Source of the DNA: Drosophila pseudoobscura
Lineage: Eukaryota; Arthropoda; Insecta; Diptera; Drosophilidae
Assembly: GCF_009870125.1 (NCBI RefSeq)
Contig: NC_046683.1
Coordinates: 6,820,001-6,884,000 of the forward strand
DNA length: 64,000 nucleotides
Direction of reading: 5' to 3'
Notes under the pieces: model-generated
Databases searched by the model: none
What the model was told of the DNA's origin: nothing
What the model saw: only the letters and a program-made list of their open reading frames with translations
Part shown: piece by piece, positions 11,686-24,600 of the stretch
How the letters are laid out: every line of letters starts with the position of its first letter
Position numbering within the stretch: position 1 is the stretch's first letter
Program-made: the position numbers and the translations under genes

Positions 11686-13774
11686 AAATAAAACTCCGTT
11701 CAGATCAAAGCCACTGTGCAGCGGCAGAGACGCGAGCGCCTACGCTGTCGCTGACGCTGGCGCCGGCAGAGAGAAGAGCAGCGCAAAACGCGCGACGCCG
11801 TCCACCTTTTTGCCTGGAATAAGAAGGAGCGACCTTTTGCATACACGACAATATTTTAATATGCAAAATTTCAAATACTACTTACACACACACACACACA
11901 GAAAGAGAAAGACGCACACAGATACAGATACACGTATGCATACGCAGGACATGGCCATAAGCACACACACAAACACACAACGAAGGCCCTCGCATGGGGA
12001 CGCAGACATCCTTGCTTGGTGATTCCTTTGGTCATATGCCCGACAGAGGACAAACGATGGCAAGGACCTGCCCGGACCGCCCGGTAGACAGGGTTACTGA
12101 GGATGGAGATGCCAAGGAGCGAACGACAGAGAGATACAGAGGGAGAGGGAGAGAGAGAGAGAGGGAGGGAGGAGGGCGATTGGGGGAAGGGGGCACTGGG
12201 TGGTTGGGTGTTCGTGGACCCATGGCCGCCCGCTAGGCAGTTGGCAGTGCCCGGCGCGCGTGGGCGTTCTCTGGTCGCCAGAGAGTATCCAATTCGAAAA
12301 ATTTTGCAAACCAACCAAGCGGAATTGGCAAGGACGACAACGACTCAGGACGCAGGACGCAGGACTCAAAGTCGGAGTCAGAGTCGGGCTGCTGCTTGCC
12401 TTTTTTCATTTCCTCTTCCGTTGGGCGGTGTCCACCGAAGCGCATCATCAACAAGGCAACAGCTCTGAGAGCCCGAGCACACATATGAGCAGGAGGCAGG
12501 AGGCAGGAGGAGAAGCGCAAAACGACCCCGGGGGCCCACAGGAGAGCACCGGTCCGACCCGGGCCCACTGCAGGTGGTACACGGACCCGTCCATCCGTTT
12601 GCCCGTTCGGCTGTTGCCGGGGGGATTCTCGTTTGGTGGCATATTGAAACGTTGTGCAGACTCTCTCTTTCTATTTGCATTTGGGTCGAAAACCGAACCC
12701 AACCGAAACCCAACCCATCCCCCAATACGCTCTTGACCAGCTACAGCTCTTCTTCTGTGGGCTATATGTATATACTACGTAACAACCATCCATCCATCCA
12801 TACGTCAGGCAGTCAATCAGAAGCAGTGGCAGTAGCAGCAGCAGATCCTGATTTACGCAGGTAAAGTTGACTCCATTTGAGGCTGTCGTATTTGCATTGT
12901 TGTGGCCAGGACAGGCCGATGATGTGGGACACAGAACGGGTGTGTCCTGTCCGTGCGTGTGGCGTGTGGCAGGGGGCCATAAACCATATACCATACCATA
13001 CCGTACATATATTTACATAGGCATCGACCTGTGGTGGATGGGAATCGACAGCTCTGGCCCACTCCCCCCCTCATTCGACAGTCGATAATGTGTTTGCCTG
13101 GACAAATATAGTGCGAGCATGCTGCGCAGTTGGTCAATGGATGGAATGGGATGTGGAGAGTCCTCTCTATATATATCTACTCCGAATCGAACCCTTTGCG
13201 TGCGCTCCAATGAGGGCCACTAATTGGGGCGGGTCTGGCAAATCGATTGCATATTGTTCTACGCAGCCAGGTGGGAGCTCTGGGGAGGAGAACTACAAAG
13301 GCGGAAGGCGATTGGGGAATGGCGAAAGGAAATCGCCAGCTTGCAGTTGCCGGCTCATGTGGAGCTGCCGGCGTCCTGCCAAGGCTCTTGTCGCAGGACT
13401 TTGCGGGCTGTTGGCGCAGTTTCAGATCCGCTACCAAATGATATGATGCGTGCTCTACCGAATACATATATACCATACACCTATACACATATGTGTATAT
13501 GAATATATATGTGCGTATCTATGGGCGTGTGTTCAGGTTGTTTTTTGGAGCGTGCTCGTGTTGTTGTTTTGACAACATGCGAGACAAAAGCGGACCGTCG
13601 ACCGTGGGGAGTTTTTGGAATATTTAACAGGAAGAAACCAATAAAACCTAATGATATGAAAAAATGCAATTTTCTGAAACTCGAACGCTCCAACAAACAC
13701 ACACACACAAACACATATGGGTATACACACAGATATTGGCGTACAATGGGGCAGTGCTACGTCCTGTCGCGCTT
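11686..13774. other. Noncoding stretch
   Basis: No supported gene. CA repeats occur at about 11883-11901, GA-rich sequence at about 12126-12173, and a CATC tetranucleotide tract near 12788-12802. Open frames on both strands are compositionally biased and mutually overlapping. Confidence 0.55.
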
Positions 13775-14057
13775 TAAGCTCCGTTCACACTAGCGGCACA
13801 TCCAGCAAAGAGGGAAAGGAAGTAGGGAATGTTCACAGTTACTTAAACTGTTACTTCTACTTATACTGCTACTTATACTTCTGCTGTCACAAACACTACT
13901 CTTTCTTCTACTATCACTTCCATTAGTAATTCCAAAGTCACTGCTTTATGCCGCTGTTATTTCATCCTGGTCATACTGTGACTACTACTTCTATTGTCAC
14001 TGCTTTTGGTCACTGCTGCTCCTACACAGTGCCACTTACTAGTGTGAACAGGGCTTA
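13775..14057. mobile_element. Candidate MITE with 19-bp imperfect terminal inverted repeats
   Basis: The left end TAAGCTCCGTTCACACTAG (from 13775) pairs with the reverse complement of the right end, TAAGCCCTGTTCACACTAG (right end near 14057). This gives 17 matches in 19, including 11 perfect inner bases, and the similarity resumes at GGCAC just inside. The roughly 245-bp interior is a degenerate run of ACTTCTACT/GTCACT words and encodes nothing. The structure fits a short non-autonomous DNA transposon. Flanking GCTT(T) on both sides may be a target duplication, but its limits are ambiguous. The superfamily is not identified. Confidence 0.6.
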
Positions 14058-16047
14058 GCTTTGATTTTCCGCTTCAAAAATCACAAACATCCAGAGCAGC
14101 GCTCATCTTGGTCCAAGTCGTTGCTTCCACTTCTACATCTTGCTTATCCCTCCTCCATATCATTCTCCTGCTCCATCTTCTGCTCCTCCTTTAGGTCCTT
14201 CCACGATTGTCCCCGCTGTCATATGTGAAGTTCTGTTGGCGTTTGTGGATTTTATATTACCGACTCGACTCGCTTCTCCCCCTTCCAGGAAAAACAACAA
14301 CAAAGTGGAACTGAGAAAATTTGAAACGCGAACTTGGCTTCAAAAGGAAATGTCTCTGGCGAAGAGTCGGTGAGTCCGTGAGTCGGAGAAAGAGAAAAAA
14401 TGAAATGATAGACAACGGGAAAACATAAACATGGCATCCAACACTTGTCCACTGGCCTGGCAAATGGATTGAGAAGCAGTACCACGCGGAGGAGCTAAAG
14501 GAGGAGCACATGACAGGGCTCTTCTCCGATTCCACACAACACACTCCCCCTTCGGGGGGGTCGCAGACCATACATAAATGACAATGTATTACCGCTAAAC
14601 GGGGACATCAGAAGGGCCAGGGTTGCCAGGGTGGCCAGTGTCGGACGGGAGGGTATGGAAGGGCGGACCGGATTGCCAATGGCCAAGAGTCGGGCATGTA
14701 AACCATTTTCCAAAGTACTTAGTCAGCATCTTTTACCCCTTTGACTCGATTTCCCACTCTCTCTCTCTCTTAGGACTCACTCTCTCTTCCACTCATGTCC
14801 TGTGATGTTCCGGTCCGGGGTGACCGTTCGTCACACTCACACACACATACACACACAGTGGTAGGGGGGGCACCCACGCATGGCATGGCCCGCCTGAGAT
14901 ACCAAGGGTTATGTTATGTCCTGTCACTGGCTACATCCACGCGATAAGCCCCAGTCCCCAGCTCTTGGTCTTGCCTCTGACTCCCACTGCTGCCCCCTGG
15001 GCACCCGCGTCATGCCCCAACTCCTGGAAAACATTTTTTAACATTTATTTATTTCCATTTTTTTTTAACACATATTAAGCCGCAAAAATATGGCCCGGTC
15101 CGTGCCGGGTCCCTGCCTGAGTCTGGGTCTTCTTCGTGTATGTTTTTTTTTTGGTGGTGTTCTAGAATTTGCCAAGACGCAAAAGGACATTGGCAGTCGG
15201 GGGTGGGACATAGTGAGGGGGTTAGAGTCGTCGCTGGTCTTCTAATTCAGTCGATAGCCATTCATTGGAAACGCTTGATTGATGCTCTGCCCTTGTCTGC
15301 TGCTCGATGATAAGCGACGAAAGGCGAGAGACGAAGACTACGGGCATGCGATGACTGTTAACCCCCTGAAGCCCCAGAAGCTCGTCCACATTCCAACCCC
15401 CTAACGTCCACCCATAGAAAAGGCTGATTTTCACAATTGCCAGGCGATTCAATTTTTCACTTTGCATATTTCTCTGGCTAGTGGGGCGGGAGGAGAATGT
15501 TTTTGCAATTGATATTCAAACTAGAACGGATGGAAATATGTATAGTAAAGAGCAATTTAGTTAGCCCTACCAATGGGAAGCCATGACAATCGAGTGTCAT
15601 CGAAGGCCTATCAAAAGTAATGTTGGATTCAAATTAGATTTCCCAGGAGATGTGAAAATGGGTCAGAAACAAAGAAATACTTTTAAATATGGTTTTATGG
15701 TAGTGCATAAACTAGAACGAGAGATCTAATACTCAATACTTGGACTCAAAATTGCTTAGATGCCCAATTTTAAAGACCAAACAGTCTTTGACTGACTTCT
15801 CACTAGGGTTTCTATATCTGTATAGCAGGGACATTGATAATTGTATTACAAAAATAATAACCTAATAGTTCGCAATCCGGCTTGTCCCCTAGTCTAGCCA
15901 AAAATCCCTCTAATGAACCCCATCGATTGACCATTCAAAGAGTATTCAAATTATATTAAATAATTTTTAATTTGAACAAATTATTTAATCAATAATCATA
16001 GGTATATGTAATGATACCTTTTTGGTAGGGATAATTTGGTATTTTAC
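14058..16047. other. Noncoding stretch
   Basis: No gene is evident. There is a CT-rich tract near 14756-14790 and an AT-rich segment 15840-16040 just beyond the 3' end of the minus-strand gene that follows. That segment presumably contains its 3' UTR, although no canonical AATAAA was found on the minus strand close to the stop. Confidence 0.5.
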
Positions 16048-16782
16048 TTAGTTCTCATTTAATTTTTTGCGCAGAAGCTTGGGGTTTACGAACTCCTGCT
16101 CTTCGCCATAGGGACGGGATTTCCGATAGGAAGGCTTCAATTCGGCTCGCCCCATCTTAGAGGTTATTTCCCGATATAAGGCGGCTATATCTCGTTGTGA
16201 GGCGCCTGCATCTCGATGTGTGGAGGCTGTATTTTTCCGCTGTGTGCGATTCAATCGATCACGATATGTGGCGGCTGCATCACGAGATTTAGCGGCTGCA
16301 TCAGCATCACGATGTGTGGAGGCCGTATCCTGAAGTGCAAAGGTCACTTCCCGATGTGTGGGCTGAGTGCAAGTCGTTTGGGACTTGATTTTGCCCGTCT
16401 TGGTAGCCACATGAGTCGCAGAAGGGAGCAGGGGGTGCTCCTGAATCTTATGGCGCTTGCGCTTTTCGCTTGGCCTTGGGGGCTCGGATGACATGGAGCA
16501 CATGGGCACTGCCAAACTGGATGACTTCTTGGTGAGGGCAAGGCCGGTCATGCTGCAGCAGCCGCCGGGGCTGGTGTTCTGGCTTGAGGCAATTCCCCGA
16601 CGCTCCAGCAGCTCGACGAGCTTGTCTTCGATCATCTGGTTGATATTCAGCTCTGCCATCACCTCGCTGAGGACCTCCTTGACGGCGTTGCGAATGGGAA
16701 CGGTAGGCTCGGGATTCGGGCGCAACTTCTCCAGCACATCTTCGGTGATCAGGGCAAAGCGCAGCTTGGTTCCTTTTGGCAT
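16048..16782 (-). CDS. Uncharacterised 244-residue protein with decayed internal repeats
   Basis: I do not recognise this protein. The frame is open upstream of the chosen start, but the ATG at 16782 (MPKGTKLRFALITEDVLEK) begins the part with ordinary composition. The preceding ATG would add 23 residues. Residues 1-65 look like a compact, probably helical domain rich in Leu, Glu and Val (EVLSEVMAELNINQMIEDK). The middle is Ser/Pro-rich with a Lys/Arg cluster (EKRKRHK) that could be a nuclear signal. About residues 145-215 are a decayed tandem repeat around the words THRDA, KSRDAAA and TYRD. The C-terminus is basic (KLLRKKLNEN). No signal peptide or membrane segment is visible. Mixed codon use and the intact 244 codons favour a real single-exon gene, perhaps lineage-restricted. 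Confidence 0.65.
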   Translation of the reverse strand: MPKGTKLRFALITEDVLEKLRPNPEPTVPIRNAVKEVLSEVMAELNINQMIEDKLVELLERRGIASSQNTSPGGCCSMTGLALTKKSSSLAVPMCSMSSEPPRPSEKRKRHKIQEHPLLPSATHVATKTGKIKSQTTCTQPTHREVTFALQDTASTHRDADAAAKSRDAAATYRDRLNRTQRKNTASTHRDAGASQRDIAALYREITSKMGRAELKPSYRKSRPYGEEQEFVNPKLLRKKLNEN

Positions 16783-18528
16783 CGTGCGGTTTTTAAATAA
16801 GAGACCTTTCAAATTTGTGTGGACTATTGAATTTTGTTTAGTACTGTACAATTTTGATGCTTAAAGCTTCCAATTTCAATTGAAACTCCAGAGGCTACTA
16901 GTACTAGGGATTCCCCTTCTGCTTTCATTCTTTCTGATTTTCATTGCTCCGATTGTTCTCGAGAGCACTTCGTTGTGGAATGGAATGTGTGCCTTTGTTT
17001 TGGTGACATGTGACAGGTCGTACTTCCCATTATTGGCACATTGTGCTTTGTCATGGAACTCTCATGGCTTTCTGGGGGTAAAACAAAGCCAAAGGACCCG
17101 CTTCTGTCCAAAGCTCCCTCTCTGCCTGCACTCTGCTCAATTAATAAAGATGAATAAGTCAGTTAGTTCGCAGTGTGACATGCTCACCTTGATGTGCCCT
17201 ACCCTATGCGACCGCGACCCTATGCGATCCGAGCCAACCCTCGGGTGGAACGACGAACCAAGTCGCTTGCATTTCCTCTACTCAGAGTGCTCTCGGTGAC
17301 ATTTTCGGGTCATTGTTTCGACGGCACTTCAGGAAACCAAAGGAAACGACGAGCAAAACGATCATGGCCAGCGTCTTCGTCTTCGGGAACCTTTTCTGAT
17401 GGTGACCCAGACCCATCAGGCGACACTCAACCCCTTGGCAGATGTCAGGCCTCAGGCCTCAGGCTGAGGCTCGAATGAAAAATGATAATAATTTCCATTG
17501 AGGCAATTATAATCGTTATGTATGTATGTACGATAGTTGTGTGTACCTGAATGCGGGATGGTTTTCGGGTCTGGCTCTATCTGTGGGATTAACTCGATTT
17601 ACGAAAGGGTTACGCATGCATCCCGCTTCGATCTTGGATGTCCCAATAACAGAATAACTGAATTCCCATTTCCATTCCCATAGCCATAGCCATAGCCAGG
17701 TAGCTACCGTCTCTCGTCTCCTGTCTCCTGTCTCCTGTGTGAGTTATGCGCAATGAATCCGCACAAAAGCGCGCTCCTTTGCCTACCTAATGCGCCGCGT
17801 AGGGGTAGGACGGTAAACGGGACAGAACGGGATGGGATGGGTCTGGGAGCGGGTTAGGGGTAGAAGAAGTGCTTACAAATTACGCAAATCTGGCGCGTCA
17901 CGTTCTCCAACCAACACCAACCAGCACACACACTAAGATCGACAGCCACCAAGATCGGACGTAGCCCATTGCAATTATCACTCTATCGCCTATCGCTCTT
18001 AGTGCGCGTCGAAGTCTTATCGGACAGATCGGCATTGCGCTTTTACCAGTGGCCCTAGTAGGGATGGGGGTTTGGTTTTCCGAACGGATTGAGCAACTGA
18101 TCGGACGCAATGATCAAGTCAAGTGCCCTTCACGAAGTGCCATCAATTAGGTAAATCGCATTGTTCGCTTGATCTTTTCGCCGCCAGCTCGAGATCACTT
18201 CAGTGAAGAGCCCTGATCGGAGATAGCCACGACAGAGAGAGAGAGACTGTAGGGCTTTTCGCTATCCACATGGGGGGCCGATTAGCCCTGATCAAAATGT
18301 CAGACAAATTATGGTTCATTTGCCATTTTCTGCCCCATCAAGTGGCCCAAAGACATCCGCAGGTGACGCCGATCAACCTTTCAAAATGCAGTTTGTAGGG
18401 GCAAGATTCATTCAGAGATTGAATAAGGATAGCAGGTCTTCAATATCTTTTTTATTTGATCTTCTTCAAAACGTGCACGGATGACCACGATCTGCCGTTG
18501 AATAACATATAACCTTTTTAGTGAAAAG
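16783..18528. other. Noncoding stretch upstream of the 16-kb gene
   Basis: No gene is supported. It should contain the promoter of the minus-strand gene starting at 16782, but no clear TATA, Inr or DRE combination was identified. A short repeat of CATAGC units lies at about 17680-17697. Confidence 0.5.
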
Positions 18529-18870
18529 ATTCACTCAGTGGCTGGTTTCAGGCAATTAATGTGACAGGACGTAAAGCTTTAGATTGATAAAATCATCAGA
18601 GGAAGGAAAATGGTGACACCGAACCTCGCTTTCGGCATAAAAGTTTGAGTGGTGACATTTGTACCCAGCGGGTGGGGCATGGGGGTATACAGATCGCTGT
18701 AGATTGATAAACTAATCAGTGTTGGCAAAAGTACGGTATGAGCCTGAAAACTGAAGGGACTTTTGCTCAACTTGAAGACAACCTTTGGTAACCCCGAACC
18801 GCATACAGCCCTGAAGTTTGAGTGGTGACATTTGCTCAGTGGCTGCTTGGGGGCAATTCATGTATACAGT
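18529..18870. repeat. Diverged tandem duplication, about 180-bp unit
   Basis: Several blocks recur in order: CTCAGTGGCTG...GGCAATT, TAGATTGATAAA-ATCA, CCGAACC and AAGTTTGAGTGGTGACATTTG. The last block is found almost perfectly at about 18640-18660 and 18811-18831. This indicates an old tandem duplication with a unit of about 170-180 bp and partial flanking copies. No open frame follows the duplication. Confidence 0.7.
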
Positions 18871-21628
18871 TCCAAAGATGGAAATTAGCCAACGGATGGA
18901 GTGGAAAGTGTGGAAGCCAAGCAGCTCCCCCGTTCAACTCTGAGAGCTTGGAATTTTCAATTGTCTTCCCTTTACCCAAACCTTTTGGTTTGTATGTTTT
19001 TCCATCCAGTTCTGTTTGATATCACAGGCGAGAGGCATTTATACATAAATGTGTTTGTGGAACGGTGTGTGGTGTGGGTTGGCCAAGCTAAGTCCACGGT
19101 CCATGGTCCAGGCAGTCTCAGTTCCAATCCCAGTCATAGGGTTGAATGGTAATGGCCGCGATAGCCGGAGCTTTTGGTCTCTGTGCTCGCCATTAGGGGT
19201 GGACTGGTACGATTCGATTCAATCGTTATCCAAAAGTATGGCTGGGCAGCCGACGAGCCAACGGGGGAGCGAGCGAGAGGCAGACAAGGTGAAATATGTA
19301 CAATTTCAATCCACTTCCCGGGCGCAGAGCGGCCCACTACACAACTGGCAGCCACTTCAGACCCAGTGGCCGTTCATCACCGGGCCACTAACACTAACGA
19401 CAAGGCAATACAATGTCCTGGTCCTGGTCCTGGTCCTTGTCCAGAGTCGTAAAGAGTGTGAGAAGGAATGAGGCGAATAGAGAGAGTGAGAGAGAGGGCC
19501 CACGTCCGGAGTCCAGTTCTCACTTCGAGTTTTGGTTTCGGTTTCGGCGTTTTGAGGGGGGTTCCGTAACAGCTTCCCTCCGACAAAGGGGTCAATATGG
19601 GGCTTTCCCTCGGTGGATACCACCATCCACACCCACACCCACTCTTCACACCCCCTTTTGGCCTGGTCAACCCCTCATCCACTTCTTGTTTGCCCCGTGC
19701 CACGGCACGGACTGAGTTCGCATTCAACCCCCTTGAACAGATTGACTTTTATGTTGATAACTCCGATGTCGCTATGTTTGCATCGTTCTGTTCCTGCTTC
19801 CTGCTGCCCCTTTCACGTTCCCTTTCCATTCGATGATTTTCCTCCCCCTCCTGGTGGCCATTCGCCTCCTCCACCTACTTTCACCCATCTGTTTTGTGTG
19901 TACAAGTTGTCCAGTCCACTACAAAAACTCTCTCGCTCCTCTCTCTTGTTCTCTATTATTCAATGTCTCACCCCTCAAGTGGCCATTTTGGATTTTTGGA
20001 CGTTTCCCTTCACCTCCCCGCGGACTACACCCACTTGCTCTGGACAGTACTTGCCTTTGTCCATCTTCTCTATACACTACTGCTCCCAGAAGGTGGAGAG
20101 CCGTCTCTTGAGAGTAATCTCCCGTGCAGCCTCCTCTGGACAGTATTCCGTTTCTCTGAAACTTTTCCTGGCCAGGTCTCCTACTTTTCCACCTCTTGGT
20201 TGCCAAAGAATTGATTTAAGCATGGCAGCAGCCATGGAAGGGATTTATGTCCGCTGACCAGCTGAGCAGTACTTGCACTCCCAGTGGCTGTTGAACCATG
20301 TGAATCCATTCCAATCCATTCACACAGCAATTCCTTGGATGCGTATGTGCTGTATGTTATGGTTGCCGACAAATCCGTAAATTAGTTGCGTCCTTCAATA
20401 ATATGGGTCTAAGCCCCAGTACAATGGTCCAATCCTTTTGGCCGAGAGCTCCTCACATACTCGTACGTACAACTCTATTGCCCGGACCCTTGGTCGAGAG
20501 CCTTATCCTTTTGACTTGACGATGTTTTTATGATGCCTGCTCCCACTCCCGTTCCCCGAACAGGAGCTGGGACCAAGGATGAAACTCGTGCTCCTTGTTC
20601 GCCTGGCCGTATTAAGACAAAAGGTTAAATTTAAATTTGAAATTACGACCAGGGTACGAGTATGGGCGAAGGGGAAGGCGAGGCCAAGGCACGGCTCGAG
20701 CGAGCATCACGTCCCACATTCACGGCCTGCGTGCTCCATGCGCCCTGGCCATACATTGCAATATGGCTCTAACCTCCAGGAGCCGCCATCCTTCCCCCGC
20801 CTTCCATTCCTCCCAGAGAACATCCATCCATCCCGGAATTCTGGACGAAGACCGTTGCCGAAGCCGAGCGCCTTCAAGTTTTTGCCACTGAAGCATATTG
20901 TTCTCTTGGAATTGGATTGTTGGGTTAGGTGTAAGGTGTAGCAGATGGTGTGGATTTTCCCCTGACCAAATGTGTGTGCTCTCCCTGTCCCTGTTCCTGT
21001 CCCTGTATCTTTCGCTTTCTCTGTTTCTGTTTCCATCTCTGTCTGTGCTGCTGGTCGAAATCGAGGCAAAGAGTTGGCTGGTAACCCGAAGACCCCACCG
21101 CCAGCTCCAGCGCCAGAGCCACCGCCACACAGTGGGTGGTAAGTTGCCGAGTGGTTCGAATGAAAGAAACTTCTCCCGGAGAAATGGGCAGGGTGCGGGT
21201 GTGGACTGGGGTAAAGGCTAGGTGGATTCGTCGTATGCTAATGGACATTCGAGATTTTGGTTTTGGGTATTTTAAGCAGTTCAACGCCAGTGTTCAGGTC
21301 TCTTCAGACGCTGTTTAGTCGGGTTTCGGGTTCTCCTCTCTGTGTCTCTCCTTAGACGAGAGACTGAGACCCAGCTTGGGGAAAAGCCGATAAGTACGCT
21401 TTATGCCCTTAGAATGCTACGTGTGGGGCTTGGGATTGGGCTTGGGCGATGTTACGATGGTCCTGGTCTCTCGGACTCTGGGCTCATGATACTCATTTTG
21501 TGATTGTGTGATGATGGATGGGACATGTGCCAGAGGTTTGGGGAATCGGGGAGGAATGCCGATAGCTGTCGAAGTTGGGCCGGGCTGAATGGCTCGATGA
21601 ATGGGCGAAGAATGGATGGGCTGCTGTG

Positions 21629-21676
21629 TGTGGTTGTGGGTGTGGGTGTGGGTGTGGGTGTGGGTGTGGGTGTGCG
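21629..21676. repeat. GGGTGT hexanucleotide array
   Basis: About seven GGGTGT units in tandem within a GT-rich stretch. The G-rich strand could form quadruplex structure. It is not a telomere, because flies lack short telomeric repeats. Confidence 0.9.
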
Positions 21677-24600
21677 GAGGCCGCAGGGCAGCCAAGGGCC
21701 AGTTGCATTTGTCCTTGTGCTATTGAGCGGGAGCTGGCTCTCCTCTTCTCTCCTCTCCTGTTGTTCGCTCAAGTGTGCCGGAAAAAGGATTCGAACGATT
21801 TAGCATTCGAAATAAGTTGTCCCGGATCCCGTGTCCTATGCCCCATGTCCTGCGTTCTGTGTTCTGTGTCCTGTGTCCCGTGTCCTGTGTGGGTCCTGTG
21901 GCTGTGTCTGGCATCTGTTTGTTTGCATTACTCTTACCTGATATCCACGCCCACTCCCCCATCCAAGGTGGCCATTAGATATATAAAATATGCATGCAGG
22001 ATAAACATAATTCGGGGCATGCGAGTAAATACTTTTGTCAAGATTTGACCATGATTGAGTGAGTGTTTGCTTGCTGACTTCGTTGGGCATGTGGGTTCTA
22101 TTTGGGTTCCTTGGAGTTCGTTGGGGTTCCCTGGGGGTCCCCTGGTGCCACACAAAGGTTAACTAGCCATAATTTATACGGTCGATTGAATTTCGCATAT
22201 TTCTTTTGCGTTTGCCAAAGTGTGGGCTCAACTATTTGAACAGAAATGATTTAATTTAATACAATAGGAATCCTGTTGGTGAAGAATGGATAAATTGAAG
22301 AGATGTTTGTAATATTAGTAGGCTCTATAATCTGGATGAATAATGGAATTCTAAAATCATCGCTTCATTCAAATAAACAGTCTCGTAGATAAGGTAAATG
22401 TCCGTCTCAGCCAGAGTTCAGTCCACAAAAAAAACCGTGCCTAAAAATTTTCGGAGGCAAGTCTTCCCGATAGATAGTACATATCCAAGTACCATCGAAC
22501 ATGGTACCTAGGGATCAAAGGTTTCAAAGTAACATGCATGATTTCCCACTATGGGTATATCCTGTAAAGATAGTTGCATCTAATGGGTTGGCATTGCTTT
22601 GACAACTGTTCTATTAGAGGTTGGTTGCATGTCGGAACTTTGGATGAAGAAAATTAATCTCCCACTTTCCCTCTGGGGAGAACCTAAACGCTCGCATTTC
22701 GCAGACAATTTCCCAAGTAATTGGGCCACAAAAAGGCCCCGCGACGCTGTCAGCGATTTGAATATGAATACGAATATGAATATGAAGGCTATAGGAGAAA
22801 TAAAGAATAAATAAAGAGCACAACACAACCGAAATAATGGCTGTGTCATTTCCCTATTTTCGAGTGCTATTATTAGCCATTTGAAATATCATACCATCAT
22901 GCGGGATGCGGCCTCGGGGAGGGGGGGAGGTGGTGCCATCACAGGAAGTGGGGACGAACGCCCAGGACCATGTGTGCTGTTGGTTTTTTCTGTCCTGGCG
23001 CGATATCCATTAGCTAATATTAAAATCATTCTTTTTTGAGCTCGACTCAGACTGAATGGCGCTGGCAGCGCACAGAGTCCCCGCCACAGGACTCCCACAT
23101 TCCTGCCCCTGCCACAAAAGACAGGGCAACAGACAATTTCACACACACACACACATACGCACAATCAACAATCACGCACTCACCCACGGACGCAGAGAGA
23201 GAGAAACAGCCGGACGGATGGGCTGGAGGATGTACGGAGGAGATGAATGGGCCTGGCCCGGGATGGCCTGTCCGGGATCCAGGAGCAGGAGCTGGAGCAG
23301 GAGCAGGAGCTAGAGATGGAGCTGTAGATGGGGCAATGGGCATAAATGTACCGAGTTGGTCGTCGCATTGTTTAATGAAAGTTCTTTCCCAAAAACTTTC
23401 TACGGCTTTTCCCAATGTAACGCAAGCCGCTTACGGGAACGTGTGTGCTTTGCCCTTCTCCTTCTCCTTTCTCTGCCTTTGCGGAAGTGTGTCTGTGTGG
23501 GTGTGCGTGTATGTGCCCTGGGACATTGGCCGCACGTATGCAAATGTGGCTGCGGCCTGTGATATCTGGTATGAGCCGGCGGTAGGCTGAGGGGCAGGGT
23601 GGGGGTGCGACGTGCGATGTCAGACGGCAGTTGACAGCATGTTTATTTGTTTGCCTCAGCCTCTGTTTCCGCCACCACCTATGATCTGGCCATTGTGCCA
23701 CATGTGGCAAGGACCACTCCATGGAAAAGTCCAGAGAGTGTCCAGAAGCTTCAATGGCTTCCCTTGCCAGCTGACTTAATCGAGTGTGAGCGATGCTCTG
23801 GATAAGTGAATGCATTCACTAGACGTGTGAATAGTTTCTCTGAGCAGTTGAAAATTATTCAGTATGCAAATTCCTCCGTAGAATTATGCGGAAACCCGAG
23901 AGCTATAGGTCCCATTAGTTGTGGGAATGTTTCGGCAAGCAGGTGAAAGAATTTGAGAATCAACTAAAAGAAATTATTCAGATATCTCACAATACATAGA
24001 TAAGAAGGAGACCCAAGGAGATAGAAGAATCTTTGTATAGAGGAATGTATTTCGTAGTATTCTTTTGTGCACATTCCTTATATGCATTTACCAAGAATAT
24101 TGTATAAGTTCTGAATGATTCAATTGATAGACAAATGTATTTCTATAAAGAACACATATTTTAATAGCTAGACAAATGTATTACCTCCTTGAAGGACTGA
24201 TTAAACGGGTATATAAATGCATATTTTCCTCCTACAATTAATAGCAATATAAAATCCACATTCAAAGGATAGTTAGATTGGAAAACGTAAATGCATATTC
24301 AAAGAATTTTCGAAGGTATCGTAAAGTGATTCCATATGAGTAGGTCAAAGTATTTAAAACTGCACATATTACCTTTACAGCTGACACAAAGGATGGAAAA
24401 ATCTATGAATAATTCAGAGAATATGACTGCATTGAATCTCAGATTCCACACGAAACGATTCTAGCATAGGTACATACTCGTATCTCCTCTTGCACTCCTC
24501 TCGTGACGTACGAGTATCTGTGGGAGTTTATAGATAGAATGCAAATGAATGCCCCTCATTCGCAGTTGAAATACCAACAATTCCCGAGACTCTCTTTTGT

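Noticed and set aside
19613..20257. 214-codon plus-strand frame
   Set aside because: It is Pro/Ser/His-rich from CT-rich DNA with no domain, and overlapping frames are equally open.
21629..21676. G-rich hexamer array as telomeric DNA
   Set aside because: Drosophila telomeres are made of retrotransposons, and the array is short and flanked by unique sequence.
21784..21800. Reverse-strand B-box-like GGATTCGAACG
   Set aside because: The five-base T-stem does not pair, and no cloverleaf can be drawn.
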